Notes under the pieces: model-generated
Told to the model about the DNA's origin: nothing
The model's database searches: none
The model's input: only the letters and a program-made list of their open reading frames with translations
Assembly (NCBI GenBank): GCA_903826205.1
Contig: CAIKDP010000238.1
Coordinates: forward strand, 1-34,350
DNA length: 34,350 bases
Source of the DNA: Akkermansiaceae bacterium
GTDB taxonomy: Bacteria; Verrucomicrobiota; Verrucomicrobiia; Verrucomicrobiales; Akkermansiaceae
Reading direction: 5' to 3'
Made by a program: the position numbers and the translations under genes
In this document: one piece after another, positions 14,526 to 21,830 of the stretch
Position numbering within the stretch: position 1 is the stretch's first letter
Layout of the letters: every line of letters starts with the position of its first letter

Positions 14526-16670
14526 TTACACCAGCCCGGCGCGTACCAGCAGGGGTTGGAGCTCGGGGTCGCGGCCCATGAAGCGGCGGTAGAGTTCATC
14601 GGGCGGGGTGGCATTGCCCTGGCTGAGGATGTGCTGGCGGAAGGCGCGGCCGGTGGCGGCATTGAGAATGCCCTCATTCTGGAAGCGGGTGAAGGCATCG
14701 GCATCGAGGACCTCGGCCCATTTGTAGGAATAGTAGCCGGCGGCGTAACCTGTGGGGTCGCTGAAGAGATGGTTGAAGCGGCGCACCATCGATGGGGTCT
14801 CCGTGCTGAGCGGGGCACGGTAGTCTGCCAGAATCCGGCGGTCCACGGCATCAAGGTCCTGACCGTGGTAGTCGCCGAGGCGGATGTGCAGTTCAAGGTC
14901 GAGCTTGGCATAGGCGAGCTGGCGCATGCAGGCGGAGGCACTCAGATAGTTTTTGGCGGCGAGCATCTTGGCCAACAATTCGTCCGGAATCGGCGCATCG
15001 GTCTCATGGTGGCGCGCGAAGAGGTCCAGTGACTGGCGGTCCCAACAGAAGTTTTCCATGATCTGGGACGGCAGTTCGACGAAGTCCCATGGCACGTTGG
15101 TGCCGGCCAGCGATTTGATAGGCACCTCGCTCAGCAGACCATGGAGGAGGTGGCCGAATTCATGGAAGATGGTTTCCACCTCGGCATGGGTGAGCAGCGC
15201 CGGCTTGCCATCGACCGGCGGACTCAGGTTGCCGACGATGAGCCCCAGGTGGGGCTCGCCCGCGGCGCCGATATGCAGGCTGTTCATCCACGCCCCGCCG
15301 CGCTTGGACTCGCGCGGGTGCCAATCGGCATAGAACGACCCGAGATGCGCGCCGGTGGCCGAGTCGTGGATTTCATAGAAGGCACACTCCGGGTGCCAGA
15401 CTTCGACGGGCACATCCTCATCGTTAGATGCGGTGGGTCCGGCGCTGCCGGGCGGGAGGCAGGTGGTCTCCAACTTGCGGATGGTGATGCCGAAGAGGCG
15501 GGAGGCGATTTCAAACATGCCGGCCATGACGCCATCGACCGGGAAGTACGGCCGCAGCGCTTCTTCATCGAAGTCATAGTTTTCCTGGCGCTGGAGTTCG
15601 GCCCAGTAGCCGACCTCCCAGGGTTCGAGCGGGGCGACGGGTTGTTGGGTGGCAGCCGCCTTGTAGTGGGCGAGTTGGCGATGCTCGGCGAGGAATGCGG
15701 GGTGGATGCGGCGGTGGAGGTCCTCAATGAAACCAAGGGCGGTGCTGCCGGTCTTGGCCATCCGCCGTTGCAAGGTGAGATCGGCGAAGTGACCGTGACC
15801 GAGAATGGCGGATTTCTCCTGGCGGAGTTGCAGGATTTGCCAGACGAGCGGCGAGTTGTCATAGTCGCCGTAACCGCCGACTCTAACGGACGCCTCCCAG
15901 GCCTGGCGGCGGATGGTCGCGTCATGCAGGTGTTGCATCACCGGCAGCAGCGAGGGGGCGTGCAGCGTGAACCGCCATGCGGGGCCTTGTGGCGGCGGTC
16001 TGTGACCGTCGCCGGGTTGCGGCTCCGCGCCTGATACGGGCGGGACGCCCGCACTCCTTGACTTGGCGTTGGCGGCGGCGGCGGCCTTGGCGGAGTCCGG
16101 CAGGCCGGCGAGTTGCGCCTCATCGTGGATGATGAGTTCCCAGGCGTTGGTGGAGTCGAGGACGTGTTCGGAGTACAGTTTGGTGAGCTTGGAAAGCTCG
16201 GCATCGAGCGCGGTGATGCGTTGTTTCTGCGCGGGTGGAAGGTCGGCGCCCGCTTGCCGGAAATCGGCCAGCGTCTCACACACAAACCGTTGCGCCACCG
16301 GCGCCAGCGCACCGATGGCGGGGCTCTCAGCGACATTCTTGAGTACCTCCCAGAGACGGGCATTGAGCGGTATGGAGGAATAAAAGTCGGAAACCTCCGG
16401 CAGCATCTGGTTGAGGGCTTGGCGCTGGGCCGGGTTGTCATTGACCGAATCGAGGTGTTGCAGGCGGCCCCAGCCGCGACCGAGCACTTCGGTGGCTTGT
16501 TCAAGGGCCAGGAAGGTGCTCTCATAGGTCGCGCTTGCCGGATCCTGGGCGCAGATGGCCGCGATGTTGCGTTTTGATAGATCGAGGGCGTGGCGGATGT
16601 CCGCCTCAATGTGCCCGGGGGTGAGCGTGGACCAGCGGATGTGGAAGTCGGGGGCGAGAAACGGGTGCAT
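14526..16670 (-). CDS. prlC: Oligopeptidase A-like M3 family metallopeptidase
   Basis: A 714-residue cytoplasmic zinc oligopeptidase of the M3 family (OpdA/Dcp type) that degrades short peptides such as cleaved signal peptides. The zinc site HEFGH is at residues 503-507 in ETIFHEFGHLLHGLLSE, with the third ligand expected in the following SQIMENFCWD block. The N-terminal helical domain (DILKRNIAAI-type region, residues 20-200) and the C-terminal GYAAGYYSYKWAEVLDADAF block are typical. About 26 residues, roughly 204-229 (SRSAGVPPVSGAEPQPGDGH and following), interrupt the conserved run between NAK and AWRFTLHAPSLLPVMQ; they are encoded by a palindromic repeat and are absent from the family. Confidence 0.94.
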   Translation of the reverse strand: MHPFLAPDFHIRWSTLTPGHIEADIRHALDLSKRNIAAICAQDPASATYESTFLALEQATEVLGRGWGRLQHLDSVNDNPAQRQALNQMLPEVSDFYSSIPLNARLWEVLKNVAESPAIGALAPVAQRFVCETLADFRQAGADLPPAQKQRITALDAELSKLTKLYSEHVLDSTNAWELIIHDEAQLAGLPDSAKAAAAANAKSRSAGVPPVSGAEPQPGDGHRPPPQGPAWRFTLHAPSLLPVMQHLHDATIRRQAWEASVRVGGYGDYDNSPLVWQILQLRQEKSAILGHGHFADLTLQRRMAKTGSTALGFIEDLHRRIHPAFLAEHRQLAHYKAAATQQPVAPLEPWEVGYWAELQRQENYDFDEEALRPYFPVDGVMAGMFEIASRLFGITIRKLETTCLPPGSAGPTASNDEDVPVEVWHPECAFYEIHDSATGAHLGSFYADWHPRESKRGGAWMNSLHIGAAGEPHLGLIVGNLSPPVDGKPALLTHAEVETIFHEFGHLLHGLLSEVPIKSLAGTNVPWDFVELPSQIMENFCWDRQSLDLFARHHETDAPIPDELLAKMLAAKNYLSASACMRQLAYAKLDLELHIRLGDYHGQDLDAVDRRILADYRAPLSTETPSMVRRFNHLFSDPTGYAAGYYSYKWAEVLDADAFTRFQNEGILNAATGRAFRQHILSQGNATPPDELYRRFMGRDPELQPLLVRAGLV
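15985..16060. repeat. Palindromic repeat inserted in frame within the M3 peptidase gene
   Basis: The segment begins CCTTGTGGCGGCGGTCTGTG, a one-base variant of the start of the repeats at 935 and 1034, and ends CGGGCGGGACGCCCGCACTC, a hairpin related to that at 25511-25527. Two repeat motifs found elsewhere only between genes are thus joined here inside a coding frame without breaking it. Family comparison from memory (E. coli PrlC has no such residues) supports an insertion. Confidence 0.78.
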
Positions 16671-16678
16671 GGAGGGAT

Positions 16679-16798
16679 TATGTTAGTATGTGAAGAAGTA
16701 AGTAAGTGAAAGAGGATCGGTCGGATCAGTCGGATCCGACGGATGATTCTTCTTCTGTCTTCTGTCTGGGAGCGCAGCGGTCTTCTGTCTTTGCCAGC
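16679..16798. repeat. Text-like low-complexity repeats at the M3 peptidase / YhaM junction
   Basis: Three simple motifs run in series: AAGTAAGTAAGTGAA, then TCGGTCGGATCAGTCGGATC, then TTCTGTCTTCTGTCTGGGAG followed by CGCAGCGG and another CTTCTGTCT. The last two encode the C-terminal tail of the YhaM-like protein and its stop codon (16726-16728). Confidence 0.7.
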
Positions 16799-17802
16799 GG
16801 CCGCACGAGATTGGCGGGGAGGGGGAAAACGCGATCGAAGATGCCGGGAGCGATTTCGTTGGCTTGGGCGTAGGCGTCGCGGAGCATTTCCAGTTTGGCA
16901 TCGAGGTTGTCGATGTGATGCAGGGCAAACGCTTCCGGGGTGCGCGGCAGGGTGGGGGAGCCGAACTCGAATTGACCGTGGTGGCTGGCGATGAGGTGGA
17001 GCAGATGCAGGCGGGTTTCCTCGGCGGCCGGCTTGAGCTCGGTCCAGGCGGCTGCCGCGGGCGAATCCAACAATTCCCGCCAGAGTTTGTTGACGATTTC
17101 GATGCCGAGCGGGATGTGGCCTAACATCTCACCGCGGAGGCTGAGGATTTGGCTGAAGCCGTCTTCCGGATAGGCGTTTTCCCAGAGTTTGCCACAATCG
17201 TGGAAGAGCACGCCGGTGAGCAATAGGTCGCGGTTGAGTTCCGGATAGACCGGGCACAGGGCGGCGGCGGCACGCAGCATTTGGGCGACGTGTTCGACGA
17301 GTCCGCCGCGGCGGGCATGGTGGTTGCGCTTGGCGGCGGCGGTGCGGCGGAAACGCTCGCCCATTTGCGTTAGAAAATGCTGGCACAGCGCGTGAAGCCG
17401 GGGGTCGCTGATGGATTGGCTCAGGGCAAGGATGTCGGCATAGTCCCGTTCTTGCCTGGCACGCGTCGCCGGGTCGCCGGCGAGGAAATTGGCAATGGCC
17501 GCGGCATCCAGCGCATGCCAGGCGAGATGGTTGGGGTTGACGCCGTATTGATTCTGGGTCCACTCCGCTTCGAGGCGGACCATGGCGCTTTCGGCGAGTG
17601 CGCCGGCCGCCTCGAAATTCGGCGAGTCTGCCCAGATTTTGATGGATAAATTGCCGGTGGCGTCGGCGAACACGAGTTCCAGATAGGGTTTGCCGGTTTT
17701 GGTCGAGCGGGTGACGCGGGATTGGAGTTGGGCGGCGATGGCAGCGGCGATGGGGGTTTCGCCGGATTGCTCCTTGAGGGCGGCAATGGTGATGGGACTC
17801 AT
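16726..17802 (-). CDS. YhaM-like 3'-5' exoribonuclease (OB fold plus HD domain)
   Basis: A 358-residue protein. The N-terminal half is an OB-fold nucleic-acid-binding domain (STKTGKPYLELVFADATGNL, IKIWADS). The C-terminal half is an HD metal-dependent hydrolase domain with NHHARRGGLVEHVAQM, the HD pair in GVLFHDCGKLWE (near residue 199), GEMLGHIPLGIEIV and LIASHHGQFEFGSPTLPRTP, all matching YhaM/CbfI family blocks. It should degrade RNA or single-stranded DNA from the 3' end. The domain ends at about PLPANLVRPL; the final 22 residues (AKTEDRCAPRQKTEEESSVG and SD) are encoded by simple intergenic repeats. The start at 17802 (MSPITIAALKEQSGETP) begins the conserved part; the longer upstream frame is repeat-free but unconserved. 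Confidence 0.86.
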   Translation of the reverse strand: MSPITIAALKEQSGETPIAAAIAAQLQSRVTRSTKTGKPYLELVFADATGNLSIKIWADSPNFEAAGALAESAMVRLEAEWTQNQYGVNPNHLAWHALDAAAIANFLAGDPATRARQERDYADILALSQSISDPRLHALCQHFLTQMGERFRRTAAAKRNHHARRGGLVEHVAQMLRAAAALCPVYPELNRDLLLTGVLFHDCGKLWENAYPEDGFSQILSLRGEMLGHIPLGIEIVNKLWRELLDSPAAAAWTELKPAAEETRLHLLHLIASHHGQFEFGSPTLPRTPEAFALHHIDNLDAKLEMLRDAYAQANEIAPGIFDRVFPLPANLVRPLAKTEDRCAPRQKTEEESSVGSD

Positions 17803-17857
17803 AGCCGTGGCAATAACAGATGCGTCGCTCCGCGGCAAGTCAAGATTGGCAGGCGAG

Positions 17858-18316
17858 TCAGACCTCTTCGCCGCCCTGGCCTTGCTTGCGCATTTCCTCG
17901 AGGGCTTCTGACATGTCCTCAAGGCTGTCCCAGAGCGCGCGGTTGACATAGAGCGGGGCTCCGCAGCGCACGGCCAGCGCCAGACAGTCCGAGGGCCGGG
18001 CGTCAAGCTCGACTATCTTGCGCTCCATGATTTCGTTTTGCGCATCAAGAATAAGGCGGGCGTAGTAGATCTCATTTTCCATGCGGACGATGACGGCACG
18101 CGATACCTTGGCACCAAACCCCTGCAGGGCGTTGAGAAACAAATCATGGGTGAGCGGGCGCGGCACCGACTGGTCACTGAGGACCGTGTTGATAGAGGCG
18201 CCGACCGCAGGGTCGATGTAAAAGACGATCGCCTTGCTGCCATCCCCGAGAAACACGGCGCAGCCGGCCTGGGTGGGGAGCAGGGCAATGGGTTCGACGC
18301 GGACGAGATCGGCCAT
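17858..18316 (-). CDS. Bifunctional nuclease family protein (DUF151)
   Basis: A 152-residue protein of the DUF151/bifunctional nuclease (BFN) family, which in plants and some bacteria has reported DNase and RNase activity. Family features are FLGDGSKAIVFYIDPAVGAS, RPLTHDLFLNALQGFGAKVS, YYARLILDAQNEIMERKIVE and the strongly conserved ELDARPSDCLALAVRCGAPL. The C-terminus is an acidic, Gln/Glu-rich tail. It lies 55 bp upstream of the YhaM-like exonuclease in the same direction, so a nucleic-acid turnover pairing is possible but not shown. Confidence 0.88.
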   Translation of the reverse strand: MADLVRVEPIALLPTQAGCAVFLGDGSKAIVFYIDPAVGASINTVLSDQSVPRPLTHDLFLNALQGFGAKVSRAVIVRMENEIYYARLILDAQNEIMERKIVELDARPSDCLALAVRCGAPLYVNRALWDSLEDMSEALEEMRKQGQGGEEV

Positions 18317-18363
18317 GGGGGAAGGATGCGTTAGATTGGAGGTTGTCAGTTATCAGGAAGAGA

Positions 18364-18897
18364 TCAGCTGCCCGCCGGCTGATGCTGGCGCCCCATGAGG
18401 TATTTGCGCGAGCCGGCGACGTATTTGATCGCCCAGCCTTTGATTTTCGCCTGCTCGTCGAGCGGCAGGGTGCGGACGACCTTGGCGGGCGAACCGAGCA
18501 CCAGCGAGCCGGGTGGAATGACGGTGCCGCCGGTCACCAGCGCGCCCGCGCCGATGATCGAGCGTTCGCCTATGACCGCGCCGTCCAGAATGATCGCCCC
18601 CATGCCGACAAGCACCTCATCCTTGACGGTGCACGCATGCAGGATGGCGGAGTGGCCGACGGTGACGAGTTCGCCGACATAACAGCCGTAGTTGTCGGCG
18701 AGATGAATCACGGCATTGTCTTGGATGTTGGATCGCGGACCGACGACAATCTCGTTGATGTCGCCGCGCAAAGTGGCTTGATACCAGATGCTCACTTCTT
18801 CATGCAGGGTGACGCGACCGATTACGTCTGCGCTCGCGGCTATGAACACGCTGGCGTGAATGGATGGGGCAAACTCCAGAAAATTCTCAATGGCCAT
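18364..18897 (-). CDS. Gamma-class carbonic anhydrase family protein (left-handed beta-helix)
   Basis: A 177-residue hexapeptide-repeat protein. The three zinc ligands of gamma carbonic anhydrases are present: His65 in NAVIHLAD, and His82 and His87 in VGHSAILHACT. Beta-helix turns such as IGRVTLHEEVSIWYQATLRG, VLVGMGAIILDGAVIGERSI and the C-terminal LVLGSPAKVVRTL are typical of the YrdA/CaiE-like group. Some family members lack carbonic anhydrase activity, so the activity is not certain. A spacer of 47 bp with a TTATCAGG repeat separates it from the downstream bifunctional nuclease gene. Confidence 0.92.
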   Translation of the reverse strand: MAIENFLEFAPSIHASVFIAASADVIGRVTLHEEVSIWYQATLRGDINEIVVGPRSNIQDNAVIHLADNYGCYVGELVTVGHSAILHACTVKDEVLVGMGAIILDGAVIGERSIIGAGALVTGGTVIPPGSLVLGSPAKVVRTLPLDEQAKIKGWAIKYVAGSRKYLMGRQHQPAGS

Positions 18898-19170
18898 GCC
18901 GAAAACTTAGGGGGGCGGCCCGCAAAGTGCAAGCGCGGGTTGTACGCTGCCGGGTTTTCCAAAAGTGCGTGGGCCTCCTCCACGCAGCTCACGCGCGGCG
19001 TGCGCGATTCATCCCGCCCCTCAATGGCTGCGCTCCCAGCGTGCCCCGTGCCCCGTGCCTAGGCTCGCTGGATTCGTCACAAAACTCCGCCCCTGCACCA
19101 CCGCAGGGGCGCCTGCAGGATTGCCGAAGTCGAAACACACCGGTGCGCCGGTACCCCATCCCTCGCATAC

Positions 19171-19221
19171 GCAACGCGACAATCCGGAGGTCCGATCGGA
19201 CCACGCGATTGTCGCGATCGT
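19171..19221. repeat. 51-bp palindromic repeat, copy A
   Basis: Outer arms CGCGACAAT (19175-19183) and ATTGTCGCG (19208-19216) flank a perfect 14-base palindrome GGTCCGATCGGACC (19189-19202). Copy B at 19328-19378 differs at only two bases. The nested palindromes suggest a REP- or MITE-like element. Confidence 0.82.
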
Positions 19222-19327
19222 GTCAGGTGCGTGTGCCGCGCACCGAGTGAGATCGGGAGCAGTTGGGACGGCGCGTGGCCCAGTGACGAGCGGTATGCGG
19301 TATGAAATCCCGATTCCATCAGTCACA

Positions 19328-19378
19328 GCAACGCGACAATACGGAGGTCCGATCGGACCACGCGACTGTCGCGATCGT
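19328..19378. repeat. 51-bp palindromic repeat, copy B
   Basis: Same orientation as copy A, 157 bp downstream. The central GGTCCGATCGGACC is unchanged; one outer-arm base differs (ACTGTCGCG instead of ATTGTCGCG), as does one base after CGACAAT. Confidence 0.82.
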
Positions 19379-19511
19379 AGGAGTCGCGGAATTGGTGCCA
19401 AGCGATTAAATGGTGAATTGCCGGCAGATTCCGCGGTCATGAATTGCGGCATTTGGGCGCCTCCGGACTGGATGGGTCGGAGGCTGACCTGCCTTGAGGC
19501 ATGCACTCCCC

Positions 19512-20915
19512 TCAATGCGCGGCTATCAGATCGTAACCGCTCCATGCGCCAATGGTGAGGGTGGCAAATTGGCCGACAGGCAGCGCCTCGTCCACATGCA
19601 CCGAACCGTCGATTTCCGGCGCATCCCATGCGGTGCGGGCAATGCCGGGGGACTCGACCAAGACCCGCACGGATTTGCCGACCTGGGCTTGGTTGGTCTC
19701 GCCGGCGATGCGCTGGAGGGTCGCCATGGCACGCGACCAGCGGCTGCGGCGGGTCATGTGATGGAGGTGGCCAGCCATTTGATAGGCGCGGGTGCCCTCT
19801 TCCTTCGAGTATTGAAACACCCCGGCGCGCTCGAACCGGAAGTCCTCCATGAAATCTAACAATTCCTGGAAATCCGCCTCGGTTTCGCCGGGGAAGCCGA
19901 CGATGAAGGTGGTGCGGATGCCAAGGCCGGGGATGCCGGCGCGCATGCGGCGCAGCAGGTCGCGGATGGACGCGCCGCTGGTGACCCGCTGCATGGCGGT
20001 GAGCATGCGCTCGGAGATGTGTTGGAGCGGGATATCGACGTACTTGGCGACCTTGTCGCACGCGGCGATGGTTTCTATCAATTCGTCGGACCAATGGGCC
20101 GGGTGGGTGTAGAGCAGGCGGACCCAGAACTCGCCCGGGATTTGGTTGATGGCGCGCAGCAGGGTGGACAGGGATTCGCCCTTGCTGGAATCCACTGGGG
20201 AGCTTGGCTTCGGACGCCCAACAGTCCACTGGTCCATGCCAAAGTAGGTGGTGTCCTGGGAGATGAGGTTGATTTCCCTAACCCCTGAAGTGACGAGGGC
20301 CTCCACCTCGCGCACGACCGAGTCCTGGCTGCGCGAGCGGTGGCGGCCGCGGATTTGCGGGATGACGCAGAACGAGCAGGTGTGATTGCAACCTTCCGCG
20401 ATCTTGACGTAGGCGAAATGGTCCGGCGTGAGCCGGAACCGCGGCGTGGTGTAGTCAGGGACAAATTGCGGCTTGAGGGTGACGTAGTCGCGCGGGTCGT
20501 CAGTGGCGGCCGGACCTTCCGACTTTGTTAGAACGGGGGCGTTCTTGGTGCCGAGGAGGTTGTGGATGATCGGGGCGATCTTGGGAAGTTGGTCGATGCC
20601 GATGAAGGCATCGACTTCCGGCATGATGCCGGGCAGTTCCTTGGCGAAGCGCTGGGACAGGCAGCCGGCGACGATGATTTTCTGGCGTGCACGGTCGGGG
20701 TCGGCACTGCGGTCCTTGACGGCACCGAACACGGCGTCGATGGATTCCTGCTTGGCGATGTCGATGAACGAACAGGTGTTGACGATGAGGACGTCGGCCA
20801 GTTCGGGATCAGGCGTGAGGGCCATGCCGGCTTGGGCCAGATGGCCGAGCATGACTTCCGAGTCGATGAGGTTCTTGGCGCAACCCAGGGAGATGAGGCC
20901 GACGGTGATGGACAT
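19512..20915 (-). CDS. rimO: Ribosomal protein uS12 methylthiotransferase RimO
   Basis: A 467-residue radical-SAM methylthiotransferase that modifies the conserved aspartate of ribosomal protein S12. The N-terminal MTTase domain carries cluster cysteines Cys12 (SLGCAKN), Cys48 (VNTCSF) and Cys85 (AGCLSQR); the radical-SAM motif is Cys176, Cys180 and Cys183 in EGCNHTCSFCVIPQIRGRHR. RimO-type features are ISLGCAKNLIDSE and the SQDTTYFGMD block, and a TRAM domain ends the protein. A short Pro/Ser-rich insertion (VGRPKPSSPVDSSKGE) follows the SQDTTYFGMD strand. A coiled-coil protein gene lies 135 bp upstream in the same direction. Confidence 0.95.
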   Translation of the reverse strand: MSITVGLISLGCAKNLIDSEVMLGHLAQAGMALTPDPELADVLIVNTCSFIDIAKQESIDAVFGAVKDRSADPDRARQKIIVAGCLSQRFAKELPGIMPEVDAFIGIDQLPKIAPIIHNLLGTKNAPVLTKSEGPAATDDPRDYVTLKPQFVPDYTTPRFRLTPDHFAYVKIAEGCNHTCSFCVIPQIRGRHRSRSQDSVVREVEALVTSGVREINLISQDTTYFGMDQWTVGRPKPSSPVDSSKGESLSTLLRAINQIPGEFWVRLLYTHPAHWSDELIETIAACDKVAKYVDIPLQHISERMLTAMQRVTSGASIRDLLRRMRAGIPGLGIRTTFIVGFPGETEADFQELLDFMEDFRFERAGVFQYSKEEGTRAYQMAGHLHHMTRRSRWSRAMATLQRIAGETNQAQVGKSVRVLVESPGIARTAWDAPEIDGSVHVDEALPVGQFATLTIGAWSGYDLIAAH

Positions 20916-20949
20916 GGGGGAGGCGCTGCGCGCCGGGTGGGGGTTATTG

Positions 20950-21045
20950 GTTAGAGGTTATCAGGAGGGATACAGGAGACCGGAGACGGATGGCCGCAGA
21001 GAGTCGCGACGCTCAACTGATAATCTCTAACAAATAACCTCTAAC
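20950..21045. repeat. Inverted GTTAGAGGTTAT repeats upstream of rimO
   Basis: GTTAGAGGTTAT (20950-20961) has a perfect 12-base inverted copy at 21034-21045, and a second inverted variant (GTTAGAGATTATCAGT on the minus strand) at 21016-21031. A related TTAGATTGG..GTTATCAGG stretch lies at 18329-18358. They occupy the rimO upstream region, so they may overlap its promoter. Confidence 0.65.
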
Positions 21046-21050
21046 TCACT

Positions 21051-21713
21051 TCAGAACCGCGGCGGCAGGATGAGTTCGTCGCCGGGTACGGGGGCGATGG
21101 GGCCGAAACCCGGAAGAGGAGTGGCGACGGCCTCCGCGCCCTCGACGGAGGTGACTTTGAGTTGGCCGAGGATGCCGGAGTTGCGGCGGAGGGCGAGGAT
21201 GGTGTTTTGCTGGACTTGCTCCGGCATGATGACGTCGAGGGTGACGAAGTTGCCATACTGGGCGTCTTCGCGGAATTCTTTCACCTTGCCGATGAGCAGG
21301 GCTTGGGTGGTGAGGCGGGTTTCCCGCGCGAGGGTGTTTTTTTTCTCGAGGTCCCGCTGGGTCAGCAGCAGGTTTTCGCTATCGGAGACTTTGGCGTTGC
21401 GTTCGGCCTTGTCCTTTTCCTCCTGCAGGGCCTGGAGTTTTTCCTTGTCTTCCTTGGCTTGTTGCTTGAGGGCCTCGCGTTCATCACTGGTGAGGGGGGG
21501 CGGGGCGACGAGGACGGAATTGTGCTGTTGGATTTGTTTTTCCAAGGCGGCGCGGTTTTGCTCATCGCGGAGGCCATCGATCTGTTTGCGCAGGCGCTCA
21601 TATTCATCCGACGGGGTGTTTTTCACCCCTTGTTGCATGCCATTCCACGACATCACCAAGGCCGCGAGCAAGAGCGCGATGATGGTGCCGAGAAGAAGTT
21701 TGGTAGTGTCCAT
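21051..21713 (-). CDS. Membrane-anchored coiled-coil protein of unknown function
   Basis: A 220-residue protein. It starts with a cytoplasmic MDTTK and one membrane helix (LLLGTIIALLLAALVMSW), followed by a long charged coiled coil (about residues 40-130, for example SDEREALKQQAKEDKEKLQA) and a small C-terminal domain (FVTLDVIMPEQVQQNTILAL, GILGQLKVTSVEGAEAVATP) ending in PVPGDELILPPRF. The layout suggests a periplasmic scaffold or envelope protein. I do not recognise the family. The start at 21713 places the membrane helix correctly; an upstream start would add unconserved sequence. Confidence 0.8.
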   Translation of the reverse strand: MDTTKLLLGTIIALLLAALVMSWNGMQQGVKNTPSDEYERLRKQIDGLRDEQNRAALEKQIQQHNSVLVAPPPLTSDEREALKQQAKEDKEKLQALQEEKDKAERNAKVSDSENLLLTQRDLEKKNTLARETRLTTQALLIGKVKEFREDAQYGNFVTLDVIMPEQVQQNTILALRRNSGILGQLKVTSVEGAEAVATPLPGFGPIAPVPGDELILPPRF

Positions 21714-21830
21714 GCGCGGAAGATGGCCGGATCCGCACGGGCTGTCAACGCGGCAACCATGGAATCGCGGGCACGGTACGGAAATCACGGAGCGTTTCCG
21801 GACCTCGGTTCGGCGCGGGTCGGGGGGGGT

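Larger units (their letters stand above)
18898..19511. other. Gene-free 614-bp spacer with two copies of a 51-bp palindromic repeat
   Basis: No open frame here resembles a known protein on either strand. The spacer contains a perfect hairpin, GCCCCTGC-ACCACC-GCAGGGGC (19089-19110), a run of GTGCCCC repeats (19038-19056), and two copies of a 51-bp repeat described separately. The rest shows nothing I can identify. Confidence 0.6.

Noticed and set aside
15141-16034. A 297-codon plus-strand frame opposite the M3 peptidase
   Set aside because: It is antisense to the HEFGH-containing gene and has no recognisable motif.
18898-19511. Short plus- and minus-strand frames in the large spacer as small genes
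   Set aside because: They are rich in Arg, Pro and Ala, run through the 51-bp repeats, and have no start context or recognisable similarity.
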